Counted from the stretch's first letter, positions 41,731 to 51,161 are shown. The stretch: 51,161 bases of DNA from Oceanisphaera arctica (GCF_002936955.1 NZ_MPZM01000019.1:1-51161), one strand, 5' to 3'. Translations and numbers: made by a program. The notes: generated by a model from the sequence alone, not told the origin.

Positions 41731-42614
41731 GCTCGGTATCCCGGTTTAATCAGGTTCAACAGATATTGACCATAGGCATTTTTAGCTAACGGTTGGGCCA
41801 GTTTTTGTACCTGCTCAGCGTTGATAAAGCCCTTGCGGTAGGCAATTTCTTCCGGGCAAGCCACTTTCAACCCCTGGCGGTGCTCTATGGTCTGGATAAA
41901 ACTGCCGGCTTCCATCAGGCTGTCGTGGGTGCCGGTGTCCAGCCAGGCATAGCCGCGGCCCATGGTGGTCACGGCCAGCTCATTCCGCTCCAGGTAGACT
42001 TTGTTAACGTCGGTAATTTCCAGCTCACCCCGGGCAGACGGCTTAATGTTACGGGCAATGTCGATCACCTGATTGTCGTAAAAATACAGGCCGGTTACCG
42101 CATAGTTGCTCTTGGGCTGTTCGGGCTTTTCTTCCAGGCTCAGGGCCTGCCCATCGTCGTTGAAGTCCACCACGCCATAACGCTCCGGGTCTTGCACATG
42201 GTAGGCAAAAACGGTGGCGCCACTGGTCTGGCGGCCGGCCTGCTCCAGTTCTTGCTGCAGGTTATGGCCAAAGAAGATGTTATCGCCCAGCACCAGAGCG
42301 CAGTCGTCGTCACCGATAAAGTCGGCACCGATGATAAAGGCCTGAGCCAGACCATCCGGGCTTGGCTGCACCGCATATTGCAGGTTAAGCCCCCACTGAT
42401 TGCCATTGCCCAGCAGCTGCTCGAAACGGGGGGTATCCTGCGGTGTGCTGATGATCAAAATATCCTTGATGCCGGCCAGCATCAGGGTGCTGAGCGGGTA
42501 ATAGATCATCGGTTTGTCATACACCGGCAGCAACTGTTTGCTAACGGTCATGGTGACCGGATACAGCCGGGTGCCGGAGCCGCCCGCCAGGATAATACCT
42601 TTACGTTTACTCAT
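41727..42614 (-). CDS. rfbA: glucose-1-phosphate thymidylyltransferase
   Basis: 295 residues from the ATG at 42614, overlapping the rmlD stop (ATGA). The nucleotide-binding start is [18 protein letters not shown], followed by [20 protein letters not shown], the Asp in [11 protein letters not shown] and [20 protein letters not shown]. It activates glucose-1-phosphate to dTDP-glucose, the first step of the rhamnose pathway, and is usually inhibited by the end product. The identification is secure. Confidence 0.96.
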   Translation of the reverse strand: MSKRKGIILAGGSGTRLYPVTMTVSKQLLPVYDKPMIYYPLSTLMLAGIKDILIISTPQDTPRFEQLLGNGNQWGLNLQYAVQPSPDGLAQAFIIGADFIGDDDCALVLGDNIFFGHNLQQELEQAGRQTSGATVFAYHVQDPERYGVVDFNDDGQALSLEEKPEQPKSNYAVTGLYFYDNQVIDIARNIKPSARGELEITDVNKVYLERNELAVTTMGRGYAWLDTGTHDSLMEAGSFIQTIEHRQGLKVACPEEIAYRKGFINAEQVQKLAQPLAKNAYGQYLLNLIKPGYRA

Positions 42615-43507
42615 TGTTTTTGTTCCATAATTTCGTTCAACATACGTGCTACCCCTTGCCGCCAATGGGGCAGCTGCAGGCCAAAGGACGTTTCCAGCTT
42701 GTGGCAGTTCAGCCGTGAGTTGCTTGGCCGCAGGGCCGGTGTGGGATAGGAGCTGGCAGGAATAGGGTTCAGCTGTTGCAATGTCAGCTCAATACCCGAC
42801 TGACGAGCCTGCTCAAAGACAAAGGCAGCATAGTCGTACCAGCTGGTTTCGCCTGCTGCCGCCAGATGATACAGATCTGCCAGCTCTGGTTGTGCCATGG
42901 CACGATAAAGTGCATGAGCCGTTACATCGGCAATCAGTTCGGCACCGGTGGGGGCACCTATTTGATCGTTTATCACCCCCAGCTCACTGCGCTCACCGGC
43001 AAGGCGCAGCATGGTTTTGGCAAAGTTGTTGCCCCGGACAGCATATACCCAGCTGGTACGAAAAATCAGATGTCGAGAGCAATGGCGCTGTATTGCCTGC
43101 TCTCCGGCCAGCTTGGTGGCGCCATAGATGTTGAGCGGGTCGGTGGCGTCGGTTTCTCGCCATGGTTGCTCCCCTTCACCGTTGAATACGTAGTCGGTGG
43201 AATAGTGCACCAGCCAGGCGCCCAGCGCTTCGGCCTCCCGGGCCAGCACGGCAACGCTGTCGGCGTTGATTTGTCTGGCCTGCCCGGCTTCGCTTTCAGC
43301 CTTGTCGACGGCGGTATAGGCGGCAGCATTTACAATTACATCCGGCTTAAGCGCACGAATGGTTTTCGCAAGCCCTTCCGGATTAGCCAGGTCACCGCAA
43401 TAGTCGGTGGCGTGACGATCCAGCGCGGTCAGCTTACCCAGCGGCGCAAGCGACCGCTGCAGCTCCCAACCCACCTGGCCGTTTTTACCCAGTAACAAAA
43501 TGTGCAT
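42611..43507 (-). CDS. rfbD: dTDP-4-dehydrorhamnose reductase
   Basis: 298 residues from the ATG at 43507, which overlaps the rmlB stop (TAATG). The Rossmann motif is [17 protein letters not shown], with [17 protein letters not shown], the catalytic [11 protein letters not shown] and [10 protein letters not shown] (Tyr-x3-Lys). It performs the last, NAD(P)H-dependent step to dTDP-L-rhamnose. Confidence 0.96.
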   Translation of the reverse strand: MHILLLGKNGQVGWELQRSLAPLGKLTALDRHATDYCGDLANPEGLAKTIRALKPDVIVNAAAYTAVDKAESEAGQARQINADSVAVLAREAEALGAWLVHYSTDYVFNGEGEQPWRETDATDPLNIYGATKLAGEQAIQRHCSRHLIFRTSWVYAVRGNNFAKTMLRLAGERSELGVINDQIGAPTGAELIADVTAHALYRAMAQPELADLYHLAAAGETSWYDYAAFVFEQARQSGIELTLQQLNPIPASSYPTPALRPSNSRLNCHKLETSFGLQLPHWRQGVARMLNEIMEQKQ

Positions 43508-44646
43508 TATTCGGCTCCGTACTGTTGGCTTATCCAGTTTTGATAGGCGCCGCTTTGCACATTTTCGACCCATTCCCGGTTATTCAAATACCAGTGCACC
43601 GTTTTGCGAATACCGCTATCAAAGCTTTCCTGTGGCTGCCAGCCCAACTCGCTGTCTATTTTGGTGGCATCAATGGCATAACGCAGGTCGTGCCCCGGAC
43701 GGTCGGTTACATAGGTAGTCAAACCTTTGAAACCTTCTGGATTGCCTTGTGGATTCCCGCCTTCGCGGGAATGACTAGGAGAAGTGCGGGAATGACGGTA
43801 AGCAGCCATGGAATTAGGGTTTTCCGGTACCAACTCTTCCAGCAGTTCGCAAATGGCATGCACTACGTCAATATTCTTCTTTTCGTTGTGGCCGCCAATG
43901 TTATAGGTTTCACCCACTTCGCCTTTGGTCACCACTTCATACAGTGCCCGGGCGTGATCTTCTACATAAAGCCAGTCACGAATTTGGTCGCCTTTGCCAT
44001 AAATAGGCAGGGGTTTGCCTTCCAGCGCATTAAGGATCACCAGCGGGATCAACTTTTCCGGAAAGTGATAGGGGCCGTAGTTGTTGGAGCAGTTGGTGAT
44101 GAGCGTGGGCAGGCCATAGGTGCGTTGCCAGGCTCGCACCAGGTGATCCGAGCTGGCCTTGCTGGCGGAATAGGGGCTGCTGGGCGCGTAAGGGGTGGTT
44201 TCGGTAAACAGATCGTCGGTGCCGTGCAAGTCGCCATAGACTTCGTCGGTAGAGATATGATGAAAGCGAAACGCCGCCTTGCGGGTGTCATCCAGCTCGT
44301 TCCAGTAGTGGCGGGCCGCCTCCAGCAGGGTATAGGTGCCTACTATATTGGTGTTGATGAACTCGGCCGGCCCGGTAATGGATCTATCCACATGGCTTTC
44401 TGCCGCCAGGTGCATCACTGCATCGGGCTGATGCTCGGCAAACAGCGCATCCAGCCCGGTCCGGTCACAGATATCCAGCTGCGCAAAGCAATAGCGGGGG
44501 GAATCGGACACGGATTTAAGCGACTCCAGATTACCGGCGTAGGTGAGTTTATCCAGATTAACCACCCGATCCTGAGTGTGGTTAATGATGTGCCGTACCA
44601 CGGCCGAGCCGATAAAGCCGGCGCCACCGGTAATCAGAATTTTCAT
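43507..44646 (-). CDS. rfbB: dTDP-glucose 4,6-dehydratase with an internal insertion
   Basis: 379 residues, some 20-30 more than usual. The core is complete: [43 protein letters not shown], the catalytic [13 protein letters not shown] and [19 protein letters not shown]. Between ELVPENPN and [11 protein letters not shown] lies an unusual stretch [20 protein letters not shown] that matches no part of the enzyme. Its DNA (about 43720-43806) contains the palindrome ATTCCCGC-CTTC-GCGGGAAT and a second half copy, a known type of dispersed repeat. The frame is kept, so the enzyme may still work if the loop is at the surface. It is the first gene of the O-polysaccharide operon, 55 bases after a JUMPStart element. 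Confidence 0.95.
   Translation of the reverse strand: MKILITGGAGFIGSAVVRHIINHTQDRVVNLDKLTYAGNLESLKSVSDSPRYCFAQLDICDRTGLDALFAEHQPDAVMHLAAESHVDRSITGPAEFINTNIVGTYTLLEAARHYWNELDDTRKAAFRFHHISTDEVYGDLHGTDDLFTETTPYAPSSPYSASKASSDHLVRAWQRTYGLPTLITNCSNNYGPYHFPEKLIPLVILNALEGKPLPIYGKGDQIRDWLYVEDHARALYEVVTKGEVGETYNIGGHNEKKNIDVVHAICELLEELVPENPNSMAAYRHSRTSPSHSREGGNPQGNPEGFKGLTTYVTDRPGHDLRYAIDATKIDSELGWQPQESFDSGIRKTVHWYLNNREWVENVQSGAYQNWISQQYGAE
43753..43796. repeat. dispersed palindromic repeat inserted in rfbB
   Basis: A perfect 8-bp palindrome ATTCCCGC/GCGGGAAT with loop CTTC (43753-43772) is followed by a half copy GCGGGAATGAC (43786-43796). Reading the minus strand in the rfbB frame gives HSREGGNP. Repeats of this kind (GTCATTCCCGCGAAGGCGGG) are widespread outside genes in many proteobacteria. 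Confidence 0.8.
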
Positions 44647-44700
44647 CAGTTATTATTCTCTATAATTTCGTATTAAACACGCTGTATTACAAGCTTCAGG

Positions 44701-44738
44701 CACGCTACCGCCCCTAAATTACAGCTCTCAGTATGCTG
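44701..44738 (-). promoter_or_regulatory. JUMPStart element with ops site (RfaH recruitment)
   Basis: On the minus strand the 12-base ops core GGCGGTAGCGTG is exact (44701-44712). The upstream part, CAGC-N4-TGAGAGCTG-N7-G, matches the longer JUMPStart layout known before wza and rfb operons. It lies in the leader, 55 bases before rfbB. RfaH loads at ops on paused polymerase and lets it read long, GC-variable operons. Confidence 0.9.
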
Positions 44739-44856
44739 ATATGTTTGCTTCCATTTTCTATTGCGCCGCAATTCGATTCGACTTGGCGCGGCGGATATTA
44801 ACACAGAGCCCATAACGGAAAAACCCGCCCTCCTTTCTCCTTGATTTTAATATTTT

Positions 44857-45954
44857 TTAATCCAGCCGCTTTCTGAAGCGCCGCGCCGCCATCAGCAGTC
44901 CCAGCAGGGTAAAGCCGGCCAGCCAGAGGGCATCGGGCGCCAGCGCCATCAGGTCGGCATCGCGCAGCAGTATGCCCCGGGCCAGGCGCATGTAATGGGT
45001 GGCGGGCAGCCCCTCTGCCAGCCACTGGGCTGCCACCGGCATGCCATCAAAGGGAAACATGAAGCCGGATAGCAAAATCGAGGGGATCAACACAAACACC
45101 GTCATCTGCATCGCCTGCAGCTGGCTTTGGGCCAGGGTGGAGATCACCAGCCCCAGCACCAGGCTGGCGGCGATAAACAACAGGGTGGCCAGCAGCAGCT
45201 GTAACGGGCTGCCGTTGAGCGGCACCGCGAAGATAAAGAAACCCAGGCTCAGGATGATCACCAGCTGCACCAGGCCGGCGAACACATAGGGAACTATCTT
45301 GCCGATCATCAGCTCCATCGGCGTCACCGGTGTGGTGATCAACAGCTCCAGATTGCCCCGCTCCCGCTCTCGTACTATGGCCGAGGCGGTAAACAGCACC
45401 ATGGTCATGGTAAGAATCACCCCGATCAGACCCGGAATAATATTCACTGCCGCCCGCCGCTCCGGATTGAAAAACAGCGTCACCTCAAAGTTGCCCCGGA
45501 GCCGGCTCAGTCCGGGATCGTCCGGCAGGCTGGCCAGCTGCAGTATGGCGCTGGCAATCAGGGTGTCGGTGCCATCCACCAGCCACTGGCCCCGGGGGCG
45601 TCCGTCCTGCCGGCGGCGTTCGAGATCGGCGGGCAGGATCAGCGCCGCCCGCACCCGACCGGCAATAATGGCGGTTTCGGCATCATGAGGGTGAGTAAAG
45701 CGCTCGGTAAAGACCACCAACTGGCTGGCCCCCATCCGGGCCACCAGCTCCCGGCTCTGACTGGTCGCCGCCTGATCCACCAGCGCCACCGGAATATCCC
45801 GCACCTTGGTATTGATGGCATAGCCGAACAGCAGCAGCTGGAGCAGCGGCACCATCACCACCATGGCGAAGGTGAGCCGGTCTCGAGACAGCTGACGAAA
45901 CTCCTTGAGGGTGATGGCCCTGATGCGCCGGAGGCTGCTCATGGCTTTTTCCAT
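44857..45954 (-). CDS. ABC-2 type efflux permease, YbhR/YhhJ-like
   Basis: 365 residues. A first helix after a short basic start (SLRRIRAITLKEFRQLSRDRLTF by position 1-27) leads to a large periplasmic domain and five more helices. Features of the family are VVMVPLLQLLLFGYAINTKV, RERERGNLELLITTPVTPMEL and the late MFPFDGMPVAAQW. It should form the channel with the ATPase gene upstream (46058-46987) and the HlyD-like protein. Only one permease gene is present, whereas E. coli ybhFSRG has two, so it may act as a homodimer. Five codons upstream of MSSL, the start MEKAMSSL lies inside a tandem repeat; the second ATG could also be used. Confidence 0.88.
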   Translation of the reverse strand: MEKAMSSLRRIRAITLKEFRQLSRDRLTFAMVVMVPLLQLLLFGYAINTKVRDIPVALVDQAATSQSRELVARMGASQLVVFTERFTHPHDAETAIIAGRVRAALILPADLERRRQDGRPRGQWLVDGTDTLIASAILQLASLPDDPGLSRLRGNFEVTLFFNPERRAAVNIIPGLIGVILTMTMVLFTASAIVRERERGNLELLITTPVTPMELMIGKIVPYVFAGLVQLVIILSLGFFIFAVPLNGSPLQLLLATLLFIAASLVLGLVISTLAQSQLQAMQMTVFVLIPSILLSGFMFPFDGMPVAAQWLAEGLPATHYMRLARGILLRDADLMALAPDALWLAGFTLLGLLMAARRFRKRLD

Positions 45955-46072
45955 CCGCTCATGGCTGCTTACTGTGGTTCATGACTGCTCCTCACGCTTA
46001 TGGCTGTTTCCTGTCCGCTCATGGCTGTTTCCTGTCCGCTCATGGCTGTCTCCTCGCTCATGGCTGCCGACC
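45940..46072 (-). repeat. degenerate tandem repeat of an initiation module (about 18-21 bp units)
   Basis: About six copies of a unit ending GCCATGAGC occur between the ATPase stop and the permease start. Two central units are identical (GGACAGGAAACAGCCATGAGC is split over them). Each unit has a purine-rich AGGAAACA-like stretch 3-6 bases before an ATG or ATA. The first unit overlaps the ATPase stop and a later one provides the permease ATG. Confidence 0.8.
45969..46061 (-). CDS. possible 30-aa repeat peptide inside the tandem repeat
   Basis: The ATG at 46061 overlaps the ATPase stop (ATGA). The frame reads MSEETAMSGQETAMSGQETA, continues for ten codons and stops at 45969, 15 bases before the permease start. 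It is simply the translation of the tandem repeat. Translation is plausible because of the coupling and ribosome-site-like sequences, and might carry ribosomes to the permease gene. A function for the peptide itself is unlikely. Confidence 0.3.
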   Translation of the reverse strand: MSEETAMSGQETAMSGQETAISVRSSHEPQ

Positions 46073-46987
46073 CCCGGTGCAACTGACAAACACATCTTCC
46101 AGGTTGGGCCGCACCCGGTTTATCTCGGCCCCGGTCGCCAGCTCCGACAGCCGTTGGCGCAGCCAGCCGACCGGATCGGTGATATCACCGTCCACCAGTA
46201 CCCGTAATCTCAGTCCCAGCTGGGCGGCGGAGCGCACTTCATCCAGCGCCAGCAGCCGGGTTTTCAGCTCGCGCAGACCGGGGGCCGCCACTTCCATCAC
46301 GGTCACACCCATGCCGTTCATCAACTGTTCCGGCGAGCCGTCGGCGCGCTTGATGCCGTTCTCCAGAATGGCCAGGCCGTGGCAGCGTTCCGCCTCGTCC
46401 ATATAGTGGCTGCTCACCAGTATGCTGGTGCCCGCCTCGCACAGATCGAACAACTTCTCCCAGAAGTCCCGCCGGTTTTCCGGATCCACCGCCGAGGTCG
46501 GCTCGTCGAGAAACAACAGATCCGGTTTGTGCAGGGTGGCGGCGGCCAGTGCCAGCCGTTGCTTCTGCCCCCCGCTCAGGGTGCCGGCGAAACGACCGGC
46601 AAAGGCACTCAGCTCATAGGTGCCCAGCAGTTCGCGCAGACGATCCCGGCTGTCTTTCGCGCCCAGGCCGTAGATCTGGGCGATAAATTCCAGGTTTTCG
46701 TGCACTGACAAGTCGTCATAGAGAGAAAACCTCTGGGTCATGTAGCCGACCCGGCGCCGCAGGGCCTCGGCCTGTTCGGGCATCGCCAGCCCCAGCACCG
46801 TCATTTCGCCGGCGCTGGGCAGCAAGAGGCCGGTGAGCATACGGATGCAGGTGGACTTGCCACTGCCGTTGGGGCCGAGAAAACCGAAGATGGTGCCGGC
46901 GGGAATGGTCAAGTCCAGCTGGTTGACTGCCACCAGCTCGCCGAATTTGCGCGTCAGCCCACGGGTATGGATGGCCAGTTCAGTCAT
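46058..46987 (-). CDS. ABC efflux ATPase, YbhF-like single-domain
   Basis: 309 residues from the ATG at 46987, which overlaps the HlyD-like gene stop region. Walker A is GPNGSGKST, the signature is TLSGGQKQRLALA, Walker B is LLFLDEPTSAVDPENRR and the switch His is in ILVSSHYMDEAERC. The sequence FGELVAVNQLDLTIPAG and the C-terminal LEDVFVSCTGG are typical of drug/daunorubicin-type exporters. E. coli YbhF is a fusion of two such ATPases; this one is single. It powers export of an unknown, probably hydrophobic, compound. Confidence 0.9.
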   Translation of the reverse strand: MTELAIHTRGLTRKFGELVAVNQLDLTIPAGTIFGFLGPNGSGKSTCIRMLTGLLLPSAGEMTVLGLAMPEQAEALRRRVGYMTQRFSLYDDLSVHENLEFIAQIYGLGAKDSRDRLRELLGTYELSAFAGRFAGTLSGGQKQRLALAAATLHKPDLLFLDEPTSAVDPENRRDFWEKLFDLCEAGTSILVSSHYMDEAERCHGLAILENGIKRADGSPEQLMNGMGVTVMEVAAPGLRELKTRLLALDEVRSAAQLGLRLRVLVDGDITDPVGWLRQRLSELATGAEINRVRPNLEDVFVSCTGGRQP

Positions 46988-47942
46988 GGCTCGCCTCCGG
47001 CAAGGCCTGGGCCGGCACGCCGGACGGCAAGCTGGCGGCAGCATCCGGTAACTGCACCCTGGCCAGATACATCAAGCGACTGCGCTCTCCTTCGGTCAGG
47101 GCATAATAAGGCGTAAAGGCCGGCTCGGTGGCAATCCAGCTCAGCCGGCCATCATAAGGCGCCTCGATACCATCCACCCAGACCCGAAACGAGTCGCCAA
47201 TGTTAAGCCCGAGTCGGTGGCTTGCCGGCACATAAAGTCGGGCATAAGGGGCCCCTTGTGCCTGCAGTACCGCTACCACAGCGCCCGGTGCAACCCTGTC
47301 CCCCACCTGGTAGGGCAGGGTTTCCAGAATGCCGGGCCGACTGGCGTAAATTGTCAGTTCATCAAGCCGGTAGTGAGCCAGCGCCAGTTCGGCCTGGATG
47401 GCATCCCGGGCCGCATGGGCGGCATCTATGTCTTCGACCCGGTTACCCGTCGTGGCTTTCTCCAGCCGCTGGCGGGCCGCCTCTGCCTGAGCCTTCAGCT
47501 GATCATGATTAGCCTGAACTCTGTCCAGCTCGGCCCGGCTGGCCAGCTTGCGGGATGCCAGGGTGCGAATCCGCTCCAGATTGCGCCTGGCTTCCGGCAG
47601 CAGTGCCTGCAACTGGGAAAGTTCGGCGCGGGCCGCGCTGATGTCTTCGACCCGTGCTCCCGCCAGCAACAGCGCCAGCCCGGCCTCGGCCTGACGCAAC
47701 CGCGCCTGCTGGCGGCTGACCTCCAGCTGTTGTCGGGCATCATCCAGTCGCACCAGCAGGGTGCCTGCCGCGACCCGCTCACCCTCCGCCACCGGTTGTT
47801 CCAGTACCAGCTCGGCGGCGGTGGCGGTCAGCTCGATGCGGTCCCGCTCCAGGGTGCCGAGCCAGCGATCGTCTGCCGACGGCTCACAGGCGGTCAGCCA
47901 CAGGCAACAAATCAACAGGCTAAGACGGGGAATATTCGGCAT
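46980..47942 (-). CDS. HlyD-family periplasmic adaptor lipoprotein, YbhG-like
   Basis: 320 residues. The N terminus LSLLICCLWLTACEPS is a lipoprotein signal with the lipobox LTAC. Then come a split lipoyl domain (AAELVLEQPVAEGERVAAGTLLVRLDD) and a long helical hairpin (about 70-195) with repeated GARVEDISAARAEL and GNRVEDIDAAHAAR halves, then a beta-barrel segment (SRPGILETLPYQVGDRVAPG). It links the inner-membrane ABC pump to an outer-membrane channel, presumably TolC. It is first in the three-gene operon. The symmetric hairpin halves are the YbhG hallmark. Confidence 0.9.
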   Translation of the reverse strand: MPNIPRLSLLICCLWLTACEPSADDRWLGTLERDRIELTATAAELVLEQPVAEGERVAAGTLLVRLDDARQQLEVSRQQARLRQAEAGLALLLAGARVEDISAARAELSQLQALLPEARRNLERIRTLASRKLASRAELDRVQANHDQLKAQAEAARQRLEKATTGNRVEDIDAAHAARDAIQAELALAHYRLDELTIYASRPGILETLPYQVGDRVAPGAVVAVLQAQGAPYARLYVPASHRLGLNIGDSFRVWVDGIEAPYDGRLSWIATEPAFTPYYALTEGERSRLMYLARVQLPDAAASLPSGVPAQALPEASHD

Positions 47943-48035
47943 ATAGATGTCCAGCGAAACTCGTGAATTGAGCTTAGCCGAAGCGCGGAAGGGATTCGTT
48001 GCGATGGATCAGGGTAGAGGAAGAGCGTTGAATAG

Positions 48036-48062
48036 ATAAAAGGCCCAGTGAAGACCGGGCCT
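48036..48062 (-). terminator. Rho-independent terminator after fghA
   Basis: AGGCCC-GGT-CTTC-ACT-GGGCCT followed by TTTT on the minus strand, 6 bases after the fghA stop codon. Confidence 0.85.
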
Positions 48063-48068
48063 GAATAC

Positions 48069-48908
48069 TTAGTTGCTGGCCAGATGCTCGGCATGAAAAC
48101 GCAGATGGTCTTCAATGAAACTGGCGATAAAGTAGTAGCTGTGGTCGTAACCGGGCTGCATGCGCAGGGTAAGATCTGCACCGGCCTGCTCGGCGGCCTG
48201 AGCCAGCGCCTGGGGCTTGAGCTGCTCGGCCAGGAAGTTGTCGGCCTCGCCCTGATCTACCAGCATGGGCAGTGCGCTACCATGCTCTTTCAGCAACAGG
48301 CTGGCATCGTACCGGGCCCAGGCGTGCCTGTCGTTACCCAGATAGGCACCCAGCGCCTTGTGGCCCCAGGGGCAATCGCAGGGGTTGGTGATCGGCGAAA
48401 ACGCCGATACCGACACAAACCGCTCGGGGTTACGCAGCGCCAGTACCAGGGCACCGTGGCCACCCATGGAATGACCGCTGATGGCGCGTTTGCCAGACAG
48501 CGGCAGCTCGGCTTCAACCAGCGCCGGCAATTCGCTCAGCACATAGTCGTACATCTGGTAATGCTTATCCCAGGGTGCCTGGGTGGCGTTGACGTAGAAG
48601 CCGGCCCCCAAGCCTAAGTCGTAAGCCGCATTTTCATCATCACTCACGCCTTCGCCACGGGGGCTGGTATCGGGGATGATCAGCGCCAAACCAAGTTCGG
48701 CCGCCACCCGCTGGGCACCCGCCTTGCTGGAAAAGTTCTCGTCGCTGCAGGTCAGACCCGACAGCCAGTAAACGGCCGGCACCGGGCCCTGCTCTGCCTG
48801 GGGCGGCAGAAACACCGAAAACTGCATGCTGCAATTAAGGCTGCTGGACTCGTGCTGATAGCGGATTTGACGACCGCCGAAGCTCTTTTGTTCTTGAACA
48901 ATTTGCAT
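48069..48908 (-). CDS. fghA: S-formylglutathione hydrolase
   Basis: 279 residues from the ATG at 48908 (AAAGGAG 6 bases upstream), the normal length. It is an esterase-D type alpha/beta hydrolase that splits S-formylglutathione to formate and glutathione. The catalytic Ser is in [13 protein letters not shown], the Asp is in [12 protein letters not shown] and the His in [31 protein letters not shown] near residue 50 is the family's oxyanion-side motif with the conserved Cys. It acts after FrmA; the two genes are on one strand but 325 bases apart with repeats between them. Confidence 0.96.
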   Translation of the reverse strand: MQIVQEQKSFGGRQIRYQHESSSLNCSMQFSVFLPPQAEQGPVPAVYWLSGLTCSDENFSSKAGAQRVAAELGLALIIPDTSPRGEGVSDDENAAYDLGLGAGFYVNATQAPWDKHYQMYDYVLSELPALVEAELPLSGKRAISGHSMGGHGALVLALRNPERFVSVSAFSPITNPCDCPWGHKALGAYLGNDRHAWARYDASLLLKEHGSALPMLVDQGEADNFLAEQLKPQALAQAAEQAGADLTLRMQPGYDHSYYFIASFIEDHLRFHAEHLASN

Positions 48909-48935
48909 GAAAGCTCCTTTAAACAAAAAGACCGC

Positions 48936-49065
48936 TGTAGGCACTGCTTCAGCTGTGCAATGTGGCGAAGCCACAACATTTGGTGGCCAGAATGAAAACC
49001 TGTGCACCAGATCCTGCTTCGCAGGATTTAGCAGCTGAAGCAGCTACTACATTCGCGCTGTATGT
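48936..49065. repeat. 130-bp palindromic repeat, first of two tandem copies
   Basis: It starts TGTAGGCACTGCTTCAGCTG and ends with CAGCTGAAGCAGCTACTACA plus a short tail, so its ends are imperfect inverted repeats. Inner hairpins such as TGTGGC-GAA-GCCACA and AATCCTGC/GCAGGATT-like arms are visible. The second copy at 49081-49210 differs at one base. Confidence 0.85.
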
Positions 49066-49080
49066 CTGCTACAGCACACC

Positions 49081-49210
49081 TGTAGGCACTGCTTCAGCTG
49101 TGCAATGTGGCGAAGCCACAACATTTGGTGGCCAGAATAAAAACCTGTGCACCAGATCCTGCTTCGCAGGATTTAGCAGCTGAAGCAGCTACTACATTCG
49201 CGCTGTATGT
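49081..49210. repeat. 130-bp palindromic repeat, second of two tandem copies
   Basis: Identical to 48936-49065 except for one base (GAATAAAAAC against GAATGAAAAC). The period is 145 bp with a 15-bp spacer. The left end matches the family R ends at 12050, 24451 and 29228. Confidence 0.85.
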
Positions 49211-49233
49211 TGAGCGCGGCGTTGGAAGCGGCT

Positions 49234-50542
<1,309 letters not shown>

Positions 50543-51161
50543 CTATTCCGCCTCCATCAGCCTGGCCCGCAGCCGGCTGACCGCCTGGCTGTGCAGCTGG
50601 CAGACCCGGGACTCGCTCACCCCGAGTACGGCACCGATTTCCTTGAGATTCAGCTCTTCCTGATAATACAGCGCCATCAATAGCTTCTCCCGCTCCGGCA
50701 GGGCGGCTATCGCTTCAATCAGCTGCTCACGCTGCTCTGTATCGAGCACGGCAGCAAAGGGCGACACCGGCCCCTGCTCATCGGCTTCTGGCTCACCCTG
50801 GTTTGCGACCAGTTCTTCGTAGGGCATTAACTGGCCATTGTTGGTGTCGCTGAGTAACTGCTGATAGTCCCGCAGGCTGATGCCCAGCTCGGCGGCAATT
50901 TCCCGCTCTTCCGGTGGCCGTCCCAACCGCTGCTCCAGCTGGCGCACGCAGGCATCCACCGCCCGGCCGCTGCGTCGCACGCTGCGCGGCAGCCAGTCAC
51001 GGGTGCGCAGCTCGTCAATCATGGCGCCGCGAATACGCTGGCTGGCAAAGGTGGCAAAGCTGGCCCCGGCGGCGCTGTCAAAACGCCCGCGGGCATCCAG
51101 CAGCCCCACCATGCCGGCCTGGATCAGATCATCCAGCTCCACCCCGGCCGGCAGTTTGACC
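50543..51161 (-). CDS. fliA: RNA polymerase sigma factor FliA (sigma-28), 5' end outside the window
   Basis: The visible 206 or so codons cover regions 2 to 4 of a flagellar sigma factor. They run open to the window edge (VKLPAGVELDDLIQAGMVGLL), so the true start lies beyond; the internal ATG at 51142 is not the start. Conserved text includes RIRGAMIDELRTRDWLPRSV, LSDTNNGQL, ALPEREKLLMALYYQEELNL and GVSESRVCQLHSQAVSRL. FliA directs late flagellar and chemotaxis genes and is held by FlgM. The gene ends the flagellar/chemotaxis region that presumably continues to the right. Identification is secure. Confidence 0.95.
   Translation of the reverse strand, partial: VKLPAGVELDDLIQAGMVGLLDARGRFDSAAGASFATFASQRIRGAMIDELRTRDWLPRSVRRSGRAVDACVRQLEQRLGRPPEEREIAAELGISLRDYQQLLSDTNNGQLMPYEELVANQGEPEADEQGPVSPFAAVLDTEQREQLIEAIAALPEREKLLMALYYQEELNLKEIGAVLGVSESRVCQLHSQAVSRLRARLMEAE

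Noticed and set aside
45940-46072. Possible CRISPR or iteron array
   Set aside because: The units are contiguous without unique spacers and lie between genes of an efflux operon, so a translation-related tandem repeat fits better.
48936-49210. Possible CRISPR array
   Set aside because: There are only two 130-bp copies with a 15-bp spacer; CRISPR repeats are far shorter and more numerous, and no cas genes are present.

Overview
The window is about 51 kb of GC-rich gammaproteobacterial chromosome. Protein resemblances (FliA, YjeH, HelD, the Puu enzymes, RmlBDAC, glutathione-dependent formaldehyde oxidation) and the many short palindromic repeats suggest an Aeromonadales-type marine or brackish bacterium such as Oceanimonas, Zobellella or Oceanisphaera. 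The genus is inferred from general similarity only. I recognised no tRNA, rRNA, CRISPR array, transposase or integrase.

Layout. (1) 1-1902: end of a putrescine (Puu) cluster (puuC partial, puuD) and a periplasmic c-type cytochrome. (2) 2068-8113: a cyanide-insensitive-type cytochrome bd oxidase operon on the minus strand (32-aa membrane microprotein, cydA, cydB, DUF2474-like microprotein), divergent from a membrane histidine kinase and an NtrC-type sigma-54 activator. The shared 200-bp region holds a good sigma-54 promoter facing the oxidase and two copies of a 17-bp dyad, so the two-component pair probably drives the oxidase. (3) 8114-11859: a hairpin-rich gap, a LysE-type exporter, an NSS sodium symporter and hppD of tyrosine catabolism. 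(4) 12224-25317: a catabolic block with an MFS transporter, a dipeptide/oligopeptide-type ABC transporter with two tandem binding proteins, two amidohydrolases and a GntR regulator. Related palindromes sit in front of its transcription units. The block is bracketed by two direct copies of the 3' end of the helicase IV gene, one a 0.2-kb fragment and one the tail of the intact gene, which looks like the footprint of an insertion. (5) 25338-29194: helD, an Lrp-type regulator and the divergent amino acid exporter yjeH.

(6) 29468-44738: a minus-strand O-polysaccharide operon of about 15 kb. It starts at a clear JUMPStart/ops element (RfaH recruitment), then rmlB-D-A-C for dTDP-rhamnose, wzm and wzt for ABC-dependent export, five genes for glycosyl transfer, a WcaJ-type initiating phosphotransferase and an O-antigen-ligase-like protein. 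Most genes overlap by 1-11 bases. rmlB carries an apparently in-frame insertion of a dispersed palindromic repeat. (7) 44857-47942: a YbhGFR-like ABC efflux operon, with a tandem repeat that multiplies a ribosome-site-plus-ATG module between ATPase and permease. (8) 48069-50358: formaldehyde detoxification (frmA, fghA), split by two nearly identical 130-bp palindromic repeats. (9) 50543 to the end: most of fliA.

Start codons were reassigned by eye where a Shine-Dalgarno sequence or a gene overlap decided it. Everything rests on reading the sequence; no database search or structure prediction was run.
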